The notes: generated from the sequence alone by a model not told the origin. DNA of 49,586 nt from Paludibacteraceae bacterium (GCA_017625155.1 JAGALP010000005.1:1-49586); one strand, 5' to 3'; shown: positions 17,021-26,227, numbered from the stretch's first letter. Numbers and translations: made by a program.

Positions 17021-17419
17021 ATGAAAAAAGTATTCTTACTATTGGCTGTTTGCACGACGATGATGGCACATGCAAGCACGTACAATTTTCTTGTATTTAC
17101 CAATACAGAAGGCACTAACACTATTTTCAATGTTAAGAATCTGACACTGAATGTGGAGGGCAGCGACTTACTAATAACCAATGCAGAAGGAACGGTAAGT
17201 ATGTTACTAACAGCAATGAAATCAATGCAATTCTCGGAGGATGGTACTGTAAGTGCAGTAGAGAATATTTTGAATGCAGATACTCCTGTGCAAGTATTTA
17301 GCGTATCGGGCACTTCGCTTGGCGTGTACGGTTCGCTGATGGAGGCGGCTCAAACGCTTAACGCAGGTGCGTATGTGATTTCTAATGGAAGTGTAACGCA
17401 AACAATTGTAGTGAAATGA
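17021..17419 (+). CDS. Small secreted protein with T9SS-type-A-like C-terminus
   Basis: This 132-residue protein has a signal peptide (MKKVFLLLAVCTTMMAHA), a short beta region (FNVKNLTLNVEGSDLLI) and a C-terminal segment of about 50 residues (VQVFSVSGTSLGVYG, LNAGAYVISN, TIVVK). That end resembles the type A sorting domain used by type IX secretion, here with almost no cargo. It overlaps the following gene by 4 nt (ATGA), so the two are translated together and may be displayed together. Confidence 0.75.
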   Translation: MKKVFLLLAVCTTMMAHASTYNFLVFTNTEGTNTIFNVKNLTLNVEGSDLLITNAEGTVSMLLTAMKSMQFSEDGTVSAVENILNADTPVQVFSVSGTSLGVYGSLMEAAQTLNAGAYVISNGSVTQTIVVK

Positions 17420-19389
17420 AAAAGATAATACTATTGATAATCAGTTGTTTCGCTATTTGTGGACTCCTGAATGCTCAAACGCTGAATATGCAAGTAGGGC
17501 AAGTGAACTATCAATTTCCTGCCGACCAAGCAGGGGTGATGAATTATGCTGAGGGTACTACATTGACAATTATGAATAAGGTGTTCACCTTGGCGGATGT
17601 AGCAACGATGTATGTGGATGAGTCGGCGGTGAAAGATAACACGGTAGCAGTAGCGTACAATGGGCAGACGGTTGCTATCACCGTGGCAGGCAATGTGGCG
17701 CAATACTTGACTATCACCACAAGTGGCGCACATGTGAATATAGAGCAAAGTAGCGAGTTAGCTGAGGAGATCACTTATACATTGTCAGGGAGTTCTGAGG
17801 ATGGCGAGTTTTATATGTCGGGTTCGTATAAAGCGACTGTGGAGTTGAATGGCTTGACATTGACCAATGCCAAGCCTGTGACTTCGGGTGCTGCTGTGCA
17901 TATCCAAAATGGCAAGCGCATCAAGGTGAAAGTATTGGAAGGCACAAGCAATACGCTCGTAGATGCTGCTAATGGTTCGCAGAAGGGTGCGTTGTATGTG
18001 AAAGGACATCCAGAATTCTCTGGCAAAGGTACACTGACTGTGACTGGAAATGTGAAGCATGCGATAAAGTCAGGTGAGTATATGACGGTGAAGGATGCTA
18101 CTCTCGTTGTCAAATCTGCTGCAGGTGATGGTATCAACTGCGGGCAATACTTCTTGATGAAGAGTGGTGTGCTCGATATTAGTGGTGTAGAGGATGACGG
18201 CATACAATGCGATATTGATGATACCGAAGTTGGTTCAACAGGCGAAACTGCGGACCACGAGGATGAAGATAGTGGAAACATCTATTTGGAAGGCGGACAG
18301 ATTACCATCAATACTGCGGGTATTGCAGCCAAGGGCGTAAAGTCAGAAGGCGATTTGATAGTGAAGGGTGGAGTGATTGATATTACTACCACAGGAAAAG
18401 GCAAGTGGGATGAGGAAGATGTGAAGACTAAAGCTGCTGCTTGCTTGGGAAGTGATGCTAAAGTGGTTATCTCAGGCGGTACTTTGACTTTGACCAGCAC
18501 AGGTGCTGGTGGTAAGGGTATCAACTGCGATGCGGCATTTGAATTGTCGGGTGGCGAGGTGACTATCGTGACCAAAGGTGCATTGTACTACCACAACGGA
18601 ACGACGGAGAATACCAATTATACGGGTAATACGGATAATGTGAATAGCGATTATTATTCTTCTTCGAAAGGTGTGAAAGCCGATGGCGCGATCACTATTT
18701 CTGGTGGAAAGATTAGCGTGGCTACCGCAGGTAAGAACGCAGAAGGTATTGAGAGTAAGACATCGATTTTGATTTCGGACGGCGAAGTGACAGTCAATTC
18801 GTATGACGATGGTATCAATGTGGGCGGTGACGGTAGTGATTTGATCATCTCAGGCGGTTATGTGTATTCGCGTGCGATGAATAATGATGGTATTGACGGC
18901 AATGGTAATGTGTATGTGAAGGGCGGTTTGGTGTATGCTATTGGAGCGAACTCGCCAGAGGTGGCTATTGATGCCAACTCGGAGGAGCAGAAGAAACTGT
19001 ATGTGCAAGGTGGTACGCTGATAGCCGTTGGCGGTTTGGAGAGTGGTGCACAAATCTCAGGCGGTACATGCAAGCAGACGACTTCGTTTACGGCAGAGGC
19101 ATGGTATGCGTTGTACAATGGCAGTGAATTGGTAGCAGCGTTTAAGACTCCTACGGCTACTACATCAAGCTCGGGTGGTGGTCGTCCTGGTGGCGGTCCT
19201 GGAGGCAGTGGAAGTAAGAAACTGGTGGTATATACCTCTTCTACTCCTGCGTTGAAGTCGGGTGTGACGGTTAGTGGCGGCACAACGTATTTCGATGGCG
19301 CAGCAAATATAGGTGGTACAGTTAGTGGTGGTAGTTCGGTGACACTGAGCAATTACACTAGTAGCGGTGGTCCTGGTGGCAGACCGTAG
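17416..19389 (+). CDS. Carbohydrate-binding Cthe_2159-like beta-helix surface protein
   Basis: This protein of 657 residues has a signal peptide (MKKIILLIISCFAICGLLNA) and a small beta domain (to about 85). A long parallel beta-helix region of about 460 residues follows, in which xxISGGxxxIxxxGKGI-type turns repeat (for example VVISGGTLTLTSTGAGGKG, VKGGVIDITTTG). This matches the Cthe_2159 polysaccharide-binding family as I know it, with its acidic Asp-rich turns that bind calcium. The C-terminal 90 residues are Gly/Pro/Ser-rich (GGGRPGGGPGG) and end GGPGGRP. It starts inside the stop codon of the upstream gene. Confidence 0.85.
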   Translation: MKKIILLIISCFAICGLLNAQTLNMQVGQVNYQFPADQAGVMNYAEGTTLTIMNKVFTLADVATMYVDESAVKDNTVAVAYNGQTVAITVAGNVAQYLTITTSGAHVNIEQSSELAEEITYTLSGSSEDGEFYMSGSYKATVELNGLTLTNAKPVTSGAAVHIQNGKRIKVKVLEGTSNTLVDAANGSQKGALYVKGHPEFSGKGTLTVTGNVKHAIKSGEYMTVKDATLVVKSAAGDGINCGQYFLMKSGVLDISGVEDDGIQCDIDDTEVGSTGETADHEDEDSGNIYLEGGQITINTAGIAAKGVKSEGDLIVKGGVIDITTTGKGKWDEEDVKTKAAACLGSDAKVVISGGTLTLTSTGAGGKGINCDAAFELSGGEVTIVTKGALYYHNGTTENTNYTGNTDNVNSDYYSSSKGVKADGAITISGGKISVATAGKNAEGIESKTSILISDGEVTVNSYDDGINVGGDGSDLIISGGYVYSRAMNNDGIDGNGNVYVKGGLVYAIGANSPEVAIDANSEEQKKLYVQGGTLIAVGGLESGAQISGGTCKQTTSFTAEAWYALYNGSELVAAFKTPTATTSSSGGGRPGGGPGGSGSKKLVVYTSSTPALKSGVTVSGGTTYFDGAANIGGTVSGGSSVTLSNYTSSGGPGGRP

Positions 19390-19458
19390 AGGGGACGCCC
19401 ACTTAGTGGGCTATTGGCTATGGGACGCGGCAAAGCCGCTATAGGTTATAGGCAAGGG

Positions 19459-19489
19459 AACGGTTGTACAAAAGTGCAGCCGTTTTTTT
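19459..19489 (+). terminator. Intrinsic terminator after the beta-helix gene
   Basis: An 11-bp stem with two G-U pairs (AACGGTTGTAC/GTGCAGCCGTT) and an AAAA loop is followed by seven T residues, 70 nt after the stop codon. Confidence 0.9.
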
Positions 19490-19512
19490 GTGGTAGGTAG
19501 TGATTATCTAGA

Positions 19513-19556
19513 TTTGTCTATATGAAATAAGCAGAAAAAGCAGTACCTTTGCAGCA
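19513..19556 (+). promoter_or_regulatory. Promoter of the BspA-like gene, near-copy of the one at 24554
   Basis: TTTGTCTATATGAAA and GCAGTACCTTTGCAGCAC recur, at the same spacing, as TTTGTCTATATGAAA and GCAGTACTTTTGCAGCAC at 24554-24597. The -7 box is TACCTTTG at 19544-19551. The TTTG at 19513 is 27 nt from it, not the usual 20, so the upstream block may be an activator site and not a -33 box. Confidence 0.75.
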
Positions 19557-19619
19557 CGATTTGAAGTAGGTAAAAAATATACATAACATATATATAACTT
19601 CTATAATCTTTTAAACACA

Positions 19620-22600
19620 ATGCGTATGAAAAAGTTTTTATCGCTTGTTGCGTTGTTCTTGTGTCTATCATTAGGATTGCGCGCAGAGAGTGGCACCTGT
19701 GGGGCTAATCTCAATTGGGAGTATGCAAATGGTACTCTCACTATTACTGGTTCTGGTCCGATGACTAATTTTAATGCTGCAGGATCTCAACCTTGGGCTT
19801 CTGTTCGCGGAAGTATTGTACAACTGGTTTTGCCAGAAGAGCTGACAGTCATAGGAGATTATGCGTTTGCCTATTGTAGTAAACTGCGCATGGTGACAAT
19901 TCCGAACCAAGTTACTCGTATCGGTAGGGAGGCATTTCGGGAGTGTCCTGCGCTTAGTAGAGTGACCTTTGCAGAAGGTTCAAAAATGCAAACTATAGGT
20001 GTAGGTGCATTCCTCAGTTGTACTGCGCTGGCAAGTATGCAATTGCCTGGGGGGTTGGTGTATATAGAGAATGGTGCTTTTAATAATTGCAGCAAACTTA
20101 GTGCGATTGATATTCCAGCCAGTGTGCTTTCAGTGGGGGAATCTGCATTCATCTATTGTTCCGATTTGAGCAAGGTGACGCTACACAATGGTACGCAAAC
20201 CATTGGTCAGAGCGCATTTTACGATTGCAGAAACTTGAGTTCTGTGACTCTGCCTGAATCGCTAGTAAGTATAGGTCAAAGTGCTTTTAGTTCGTGTACT
20301 TCGTTGACATCTGTGGTTGTTCCTAAAAATATCAAGACTATTGAAACGGGAACTTTCAGAGCTTGTTCGTCTTTGACTAATATTGTGCTCCCAGATAGCT
20401 TGGTGACTATTGGTGAAAGAGCATTCCAAGGTTGTGGTATGAGCCAGATTCGTATTCCAGACAATGTGTCGGTTTTTGGCTCGTATGCTTTTAGAGAATG
20501 TGTGAATTTGACTTCCGTAGCCATTCCAAAATCTATGGCACATATTGCATATGGTGCTTTTTATGGGTGCTCTAATATGACCTCCGTGACTATTCCTGAA
20601 GGAGTGACAACCATAGAGCACAACGCTTTCCATCTTTGCAATTTGTTGAGCCTTAGTTTGCCACAATCGCTTACCACAATCGCTGGCGAAGGAAGCTATA
20701 CGGGTGCATTTTCGGATAATAAGAATCTATCCGTAGTGGTGATTCCTGACAATGTGACGACTGTAGTAGGAGGAGCATTTGCAGGTTGTACTAGTTTGAA
20801 GACCATTGTGTTTGGTGCTAATGTAACTACTTTGGGCGCGGGTATGCTCCGCGGCTGTACGTCGCTAACAGAAGTGAGTCTGCCTAAGAAGCTAACGATC
20901 ATTCCTAATAGTTGTTTTTTAGGTTGTCCTGCATTGTCTAAGGTGATTTTGCCAGAGGGACTTACCACTATTGAGGGTTATGCTTTTCAAGACTGCTCAT
21001 CCCTGCAAACGATTCAGTTGCCTAGTACGATTCGCGTCATGACCCAAGCTTTTGCAGGTTGTACGGGTTTGGTGGAGGTAGAGATACCTGAGGGCGTGAG
21101 TATCTTGGATAATACATTTATAAATTGTCCTAACCTGAGTAAGGTAACATTACCTTCTAGTTTGACCACCATTGGTACGCAAGCCTTTGCGTCTTGCCGC
21201 AATTTGGTATCGCTGCATATACCAAGTGGTGTGACGAATATTGCAAATAGTGCTTTTTATGGGTGCATTGCGTTGAGCAATATTGTATTGCCAAGCGGCT
21301 TGACAACTTTGGGAGATTATGCTTTCCAAGATTGTCGTGCACTCAGCAAGATTGTATTGCCTAATAAGCTGACAAGTGTTCCTAATCAGGCATTTGTAAA
21401 TTGTCAGTCGCTTGCGGATGTAACTCTTCCAGTGGGATTGAAATCGATTGGTGTGAGTGCGTTCAACGGATGTGGCTCCCTCAATACGATTCAACTGCCT
21501 CAAGGATTGACCTCGATTGGAGAGCGTGCCTTCTGTGAATGTGATGGACTGACCTCTTTGACCATTCCAAGTACGGTGATGTCTTTAGGTAGTTCTATAT
21601 TGTCAAACAGCGATGGTATCACGGCTATTAATCTGTTGCCATTGATGCCACCGACGATATCTAGCAAGACCTTTTCTGGTGCACCTGCTAATATGGCCAT
21701 CAATGTGTTGTGCGGCAACAAGGAGTTCTATGTGGAAGATGCCAACTGGGCATCGTACAAGGATCGTATGTACGAGATACCTGCAGCAGTACTCAGCGTG
21801 AAAGCCAGCGACAACCGCATGGGTGAGGTGATCGTGGTAGCACCAAACACATGTACCAGCGACGAGGCAACTATCCAGGCTATCCCTCGCGAGGGTTGTG
21901 AGTTCGTAGCATGGAACGACGGTAATACAGAGAATCCACGCGTGGTGACAGTGACGGAGGATGTGACTTATACGGCTACTTTTGGTGCAATCAGCACCTA
22001 CCAACTGACGGTGAAGTGTGATGCTAAGCAAGGTCATGTGGCAGGCGCAGGAGCTTATTACCCAGGTGAGGAAGCGGTATTGGAAGTGACTGCATTCGCA
22101 GGCTATCGTTTCTGGAAATGGGCTGACGGCGTGACAGATAATCCACGTAGCGTAGTAATGGATCAAGATACCACTTTGGAAGTGTTGTTTGTGGTGGGTG
22201 ACTTCTGTGGCGATAATATTCTCTATACCTTTACCAATGATACGTTGGCATTGAAAGGAACAGGCGAGATGTGGAACCAGAGTGCGTATGGATGGAATGT
22301 GTATGCGGACGAAGTGGAGGCAATCAGTTTGTCGGAAGGTATTACCAGTCTGGGTACCAATGCGTTTATGGACTTGATGTTTGTGACGGATGTGACTATT
22401 CCTAGGAGCGTGAAGACGATTCATAAGCGTGCGTTTGAGAATTGCCGTAGTTTGACTAGTGTGGAGTTCGCGCAAAATAGCCAACTGAAGACGATTGACC
22501 ATTGGGCATTCTACGAGTGTATCAATCTGCAAACGATGGATATTCCAGAAGGTGTGACAACGATTGGCAATGGTGCTTTCTATGGTTGCGCATACTTGGA

Positions 22601-22952
22601 GTCGCTTGTATTGCCTTCTTCATTAGAGAGTATAGCAGACAATGGTTTTGCGTTGTGCGCGAAGTTGGGTGAGATTACTGTTCATGCGACGGAACCTCCA
22701 GTAGTAGATAGCAAGACATTTGAGAATGTGAGTCGTAGTATCCCTGTGCACGTGCCTTATGGCATGGGTCCGAAATATCGTGCTGCTGCGGTTTGGCAGG
22801 AGTTTGATATTCGTGACAAAGCAGATGTGGTGACCGGCGTAGATAATGTGGATGTAGATACTATCTCTATAGAGAAAGTCATCCGTAATGGTCAAGTGAT
22901 GATTGTACGTGATGGTAAGATGTACAATATGCTTGGTCAAGAAATGAAGTAA
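19620..22952 (+). CDS. BspA-like leucine-rich-repeat surface protein with InlB-type B repeats
   Basis: This 1,110-residue protein has a signal peptide (MKKFLSLVALFLCLSLGLRA; ATG at 19620 or 19626). LRR_5 repeats of the BspA type (IGxxAFxxCxxLxxVxLPxxL) fill about 50-700. Two divergent InlB B-repeats follow at about 722-791 and 795-862 (FVAWNDGNTENPR, FWKWADGVTDNPR). A second short LRR block spans about 895-1010, opened by a repeat of the N-terminal GTGEM-type motif. The tail, IRNGQVMIVRDGKMYNMLGQ, resembles shortened T9SS-type ends. Such proteins act as adhesins. Its promoter is nearly identical to that of the HTH-SPFH-caspase operon. Confidence 0.92.
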   Translation: MRMKKFLSLVALFLCLSLGLRAESGTCGANLNWEYANGTLTITGSGPMTNFNAAGSQPWASVRGSIVQLVLPEELTVIGDYAFAYCSKLRMVTIPNQVTRIGREAFRECPALSRVTFAEGSKMQTIGVGAFLSCTALASMQLPGGLVYIENGAFNNCSKLSAIDIPASVLSVGESAFIYCSDLSKVTLHNGTQTIGQSAFYDCRNLSSVTLPESLVSIGQSAFSSCTSLTSVVVPKNIKTIETGTFRACSSLTNIVLPDSLVTIGERAFQGCGMSQIRIPDNVSVFGSYAFRECVNLTSVAIPKSMAHIAYGAFYGCSNMTSVTIPEGVTTIEHNAFHLCNLLSLSLPQSLTTIAGEGSYTGAFSDNKNLSVVVIPDNVTTVVGGAFAGCTSLKTIVFGANVTTLGAGMLRGCTSLTEVSLPKKLTIIPNSCFLGCPALSKVILPEGLTTIEGYAFQDCSSLQTIQLPSTIRVMTQAFAGCTGLVEVEIPEGVSILDNTFINCPNLSKVTLPSSLTTIGTQAFASCRNLVSLHIPSGVTNIANSAFYGCIALSNIVLPSGLTTLGDYAFQDCRALSKIVLPNKLTSVPNQAFVNCQSLADVTLPVGLKSIGVSAFNGCGSLNTIQLPQGLTSIGERAFCECDGLTSLTIPSTVMSLGSSILSNSDGITAINLLPLMPPTISSKTFSGAPANMAINVLCGNKEFYVEDANWASYKDRMYEIPAAVLSVKASDNRMGEVIVVAPNTCTSDEATIQAIPREGCEFVAWNDGNTENPRVVTVTEDVTYTATFGAISTYQLTVKCDAKQGHVAGAGAYYPGEEAVLEVTAFAGYRFWKWADGVTDNPRSVVMDQDTTLEVLFVVGDFCGDNILYTFTNDTLALKGTGEMWNQSAYGWNVYADEVEAISLSEGITSLGTNAFMDLMFVTDVTIPRSVKTIHKRAFENCRSLTSVEFAQNSQLKTIDHWAFYECINLQTMDIPEGVTTIGNGAFYGCAYLESLVLPSSLESIADNGFALCAKLGEITVHATEPPVVDSKTFENVSRSIPVHVPYGMGPKYRAAAVWQEFDIRDKADVVTGVDNVDVDTISIEKVIRNGQVMIVRDGKMYNMLGQEMK

Positions 22953-22968
22953 TAATATGTGAAACTAT

Positions 22969-23001
22969 CGCACCCTATTGCCGTAAAGGTAATAGGGTGC
23001 G
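22969..23001 (+). terminator. Hairpin after the BspA-like gene
   Basis: A perfect 11-bp stem CGCACCCTATT/AATAGGGTGCG lies 17 nt after the stop codon. The following tract (TTGTTGTCTTTG) is T-rich but interrupted, so termination may be partial. Confidence 0.7.
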
Positions 23002-23042
23002 TTGTTGTCTTTGTAGTTGATAGGAGAAGTTATCGTAAAATA

Positions 23043-23074
23043 TTTGTGTAATTCAAGAAAAAATAGTAATTTTG
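23043..23074 (+). promoter_or_regulatory. Promoter of the TPR-HTH regulator
   Basis: TTTG at 23043-23046, a 20-nt spacer and TAATTTTG at 23067-23074 match the consensus. The -7 box ends only 8 nt before the ATG at 23083, so the transcript would be nearly leaderless. Confidence 0.75.
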
Positions 23075-23082
23075 TCGGCGGA

Positions 23083-24504
23083 ATGAAGAAAGTATTATTG
23101 ATATTGTTCTTGGTGTCGTATTCAGTAGTGGATATGAAGTATGGAGTAGGATGCATGGCGTATGGGCAGGAAGCGACTGATCCGTATGTTTTGCGTCTGG
23201 AGGCATTGCATGATATTGATAAGGGAAGATCAGCCGATGCACAAAAGAAACTAATCAAAGCTTATGACCTATTTGTTGAGACGAAGAACTGGGATATGGC
23301 ATCTATGTGCTTGTATGAGCGGGCAATAGAGTATATGAACATCGCCGACTGGGCGAATATGCGGGCGCAATGTGAAGAGCTGCGATTGCTATATAAGCAG
23401 TATCCTTCGATCTTGGTGGCATACAACTATCACTCGGTAAAGTCGGGGTATTATTCGTATATGGAGGATAGCATACATTTGGCGATTGAGCATGGGTGGA
23501 GCGCAATAGATGCCTTGGAACAGATAGATAATCCTGTGGCATATAATATTGTGCCTGTGTGGAACTACTACAATATGGCATTCTTTTATGATGTCTATTT
23601 TCACCCCTCAATGGTGGATAGTGTGCGGCATTATTTGGATCTTGCGCGCGCGTCCATAAAAGATTCGCGCACGCGTAAGGACTCGTTGGAGGCACTGATT
23701 AGTATCGTAGATTTGGAAGCATGGCAAGAGTATAATGAGAAGGATTATCCAGAGGCAGAGGCTATGATGCTGCATGTGCTGGAGTTGATAGATACAGTGG
23801 CTCAGACCTCGCCCAACACGGTGGTGACCGAGCGTGGCGAGGCGTATAAGTTCATGGCCATGATTCATGAAGAACAAGGGCATTGGAGAAAAGCATTTAC
23901 ATACCAACAGAAATTGCTGGATAACAATGAGTTGCGCTATGATGAAGATAAACGCAGAGTGCTACAAGAGGTACAAACGCAATACCAGGTGGAGAAGCAA
24001 CAATTGGAGATGGATAAGTTGGTGGCAGAGCATAGTAGAGGCAGATGGTTGCTGGTGGCATTGTGGCTGCTATTGCTATTGTTGGTAATAGGCTGTTGGC
24101 TGTTGGTGTTGGGTCGAAGGAATGCCGAGGCGAAGTTGTATGAGGCCGCTTTGGAGGCAGATAATATGCGCCAAACGATTCAGAGTTTGGAAAGTCAGAC
24201 GGATGTAGATCCGTTGATGATATTGGTAGATGATTTGGTGGCGCAGTTGGAGGGTGGTGCTCGACGCGATTATGTGGAGCGGACAGTGGCACAGTTGCGT
24301 GAGTTGGATTTAGGTCATATACAGGTGATGTTGAGTCACGGCAAGAAGATAACGACGATGGATAAACGGTATATCCTGTGTTTTGCGGCAGGTATGACGG
24401 TGGAAGAAATAGCAGACTTCATGTCTTTGGAGCCTGCGAGTGTTTATACAGTGCGGTATCGTTTGCGTAAGAAATTCGATTCGGACTATCCGTTTTCGTA
24501 TTAA
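23083..24504 (+). CDS. TPR sensor / transmembrane / HTH transcriptional regulator
   Basis: From ATG 23083 the protein has 473 residues: signal peptide (MKKVLLILFLVSYSVV), about 280 periplasmic helical residues in tetratricopeptide-like hairpins, a transmembrane helix at about 323-345 (a run of Leu, Val and Trp), a coiled linker and a C-terminal helix-turn-helix (MTVEEIADFMSLEPASVYTV, then RYRLRKKF). This layout is common in Bacteroidota membrane regulators. An upstream in-frame TTG at 23017 precedes the promoter and is rejected. The last 100 residues align with the whole of the next gene product, so both may read similar DNA sites. It probably senses an envelope signal and controls nearby genes. 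Confidence 0.85.
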   Translation: MKKVLLILFLVSYSVVDMKYGVGCMAYGQEATDPYVLRLEALHDIDKGRSADAQKKLIKAYDLFVETKNWDMASMCLYERAIEYMNIADWANMRAQCEELRLLYKQYPSILVAYNYHSVKSGYYSYMEDSIHLAIEHGWSAIDALEQIDNPVAYNIVPVWNYYNMAFFYDVYFHPSMVDSVRHYLDLARASIKDSRTRKDSLEALISIVDLEAWQEYNEKDYPEAEAMMLHVLELIDTVAQTSPNTVVTERGEAYKFMAMIHEEQGHWRKAFTYQQKLLDNNELRYDEDKRRVLQEVQTQYQVEKQQLEMDKLVAEHSRGRWLLVALWLLLLLLVIGCWLLVLGRRNAEAKLYEAALEADNMRQTIQSLESQTDVDPLMILVDDLVAQLEGGARRDYVERTVAQLRELDLGHIQVMLSHGKKITTMDKRYILCFAAGMTVEEIADFMSLEPASVYTVRYRLRKKFDSDYPFSY

Positions 24505-24553
24505 AATACTCAAAAATTATTTATTTTTTTTAGCATATAGGCATTTGTCTATA

Positions 24554-24597
24554 TTTGTCTATATGAAAATAGGCAAAAAAGCAGTACTTTTGCAGCA
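24554..24597 (+). promoter_or_regulatory. Promoter of the HTH-SPFH-caspase operon
   Basis: TTTGTCTATATG at 24554, then TACTTTTG at 24585-24592 inside GCAGTACTTTTGCAGCAC. This is a near-copy of 19513-19556 with the same 27-nt gap. A second TTTGTCTATA lies directly upstream (24544), giving a 10-bp tandem pair that may be an extra binding site. Confidence 0.75.
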
Positions 24598-24626
24598 CTA
24601 TTCTAAATTTGGAATAGGTATATGCT

Positions 24627-24944
24627 ATGCAAAGTAAGGTACTGATTATTCAAAATGCGCTGACTCAATTGGAGGGTCAGATTCATACATCTTCTCTTTC
24701 TGCAGATGTGAAGAATCGTGCTTTGACTTCGGTTCGCGCGGTAGATGTTGAGCTGATTCTGAATCTTTATGAGTGTGCATCTGCTCCATTAACCAAAGCT
24801 AACCTGCTATATATCGTGTGTTTCTTAGCTGGTATTGACACGCAGGTGATAGCAAGTATTTTTCATGTAGAACCCGCTACTGTGTATACGGTACGGTATC
24901 GTTTGCGTTCACGCTTTAATACAATTAGTGTGTCTCCGTTTTGA
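24627..24944 (+). CDS. Stand-alone HTH protein, paralogue of the upstream regulator's DNA-binding end
   Basis: This 105-residue protein has no signal peptide or membrane segment. Its second half, YIVCFLAGIDTQVIASIF then EPATVYTVRYRLRSRF, matches YILCFAAG...EPASVYTVRYRLRKKF in the regulator at 23083; the first half also aligns (LTQLEGQ with VAQLEGG). It looks like the DNA-binding end set free from the sensor. It is preceded by the promoter shared with the BspA-like gene and followed after 53 nt, without a terminator or promoter, by the SPFH gene, so it is probably the first gene of that operon and may be autoregulated. Confidence 0.82.
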   Translation: MQSKVLIIQNALTQLEGQIHTSSLSADVKNRALTSVRAVDVELILNLYECASAPLTKANLLYIVCFLAGIDTQVIASIFHVEPATVYTVRYRLRSRFNTISVSPF

Positions 24945-24997
24945 TGTAAAACGGGGACAATGGGGTATTATACATAATCTTCTAAAACAATAGACTT

Positions 24998-26221
24998 ATG
25001 GGATTGTTTGATAAATTTCGTAGTGATGGTCAGACATTTGACGGTCAAGGTGATGCTCGTAAGGGCTTTATTGACAATGTGTTTGTGAATCTGGAGAAAG
25101 GTTGTTTGGTACATCGTTATCCATACGACAATCTCTCTACGCACGCGAAAGTAACGGTGCAAGAGGGACAACAGATGGTGTTTATGTCGGAAGGCATGTA
25201 CTCCGAACTGTTTGAGCCTGGCGGTCATGTGCTGTCCACAAACAATATTCCGTTCTTGGAAAAGATCATGAGTATCCCATATGGCGGTGATACAGTGTTC
25301 AAGACTTCGTTGTATGTGGTGAACACTACTCGTCAGCGTTTTGCTGGTGACGAGGGTGGCTGGGGAACAGGTCTGACGATACGCGATTATACATTGGCGG
25401 GTACTCCACAGGGGGTGACCATCGGCGTGGGTGCATTTGGAACGTATGAGTTTCGTATCACGAATGCGATAGCGTTTATACGTGAGTATTTGGGTACAAG
25501 CCATGAGTTGTATCTGAATGATTTTGTAGATGAGTTTACTTCGGCAGTCAGCCAGCGTGTGACGGTGGCGTTGAGCAAGTATTTTAGCCAGCAACGTGTG
25601 AGTATCACGGAGGTGAATAACTACCTGTTTGACCTCTCGGACTTTGCGAAACGTAGTTTGAATGAGTACTTTGAAGACTATGGTGTAGAGCTAACGAAGT
25701 TTGATGTAGAAGGAATTAATCCTCATGAGGATGACCCTAACTATCAAATGGTTATCAATGCTCAAGCGCAAGCTGCAAGTCGTTCAATACAAGGTTTTAC
25801 TTACCAACAAGAGCGTCAGTTGGATGTGATGGAGACTGCTGCAGGCAATACAGGTCCAATGGGTGGCATGATGGGGGCTGGTATGGGACTCGGTATGGGC
25901 TTTGGCATGGGTGGTGCTATGGGTGGTATGATGGGAGGAATTGCCCAAAATGCGATGAGTGCTACTCCTACACCTCCTCCACCAGCACCTCAAGCAGTGC
26001 AGATTTATCTCTATTTGAATAACGCACAGGCGGGTCCGTATGATATGCCTATCTTGCAGCAGTTGGTAGCACAAGGTGTATTGCGCGCAGATACACTAGC
26101 ATGGAAAGCCGGTATGCCACAGTGGGCTGCTGCGAATACGATTCCAGAGTTAGCGGCATTGTTCGTGCCAACCCCTCCTCCTATGGGTGCGCCAACTCCT
26201 CCTGTTCCACCTACAATGTGA
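24998..26221 (+). CDS. SPFH-domain protein with C-terminal GYF_2 domain
   Basis: This 407-residue protein starts with MGLFDKFRSDGQTF and an SPFH/stomatin-like region (about 25-265), of the type annotated as virion-core-protein-like in bacteria. A Met/Gly-rich linker follows at 287-313 (MGGMMGAGMGLGMG), then a Pro-rich stretch, a GYF_2 domain at about 335-388 (LNNAQAGPYDMPILQQL, WKAGMPQWA) and a Pro-rich tail. There is no signal peptide or transmembrane helix. SPFH proteins form large oligomers on membranes, while GYF domains bind proline-rich peptides. It precedes a run of membrane proteins by 6 nt and may scaffold them. Confidence 0.85.
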   Translation: MGLFDKFRSDGQTFDGQGDARKGFIDNVFVNLEKGCLVHRYPYDNLSTHAKVTVQEGQQMVFMSEGMYSELFEPGGHVLSTNNIPFLEKIMSIPYGGDTVFKTSLYVVNTTRQRFAGDEGGWGTGLTIRDYTLAGTPQGVTIGVGAFGTYEFRITNAIAFIREYLGTSHELYLNDFVDEFTSAVSQRVTVALSKYFSQQRVSITEVNNYLFDLSDFAKRSLNEYFEDYGVELTKFDVEGINPHEDDPNYQMVINAQAQAASRSIQGFTYQQERQLDVMETAAGNTGPMGGMMGAGMGLGMGFGMGGAMGGMMGGIAQNAMSATPTPPPPAPQAVQIYLYLNNAQAGPYDMPILQQLVAQGVLRADTLAWKAGMPQWAAANTIPELAALFVPTPPPMGAPTPPVPPTM

Positions 26222-26227
26222 TAGCTT

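Noticed and set aside
21603-22532. 309-codon minus-strand frame inside the BspA-like gene
   Set aside because: Composition (many His, Cys, Thr) is typical of an antisense shadow, and the LRR/InlB frame is unbroken.
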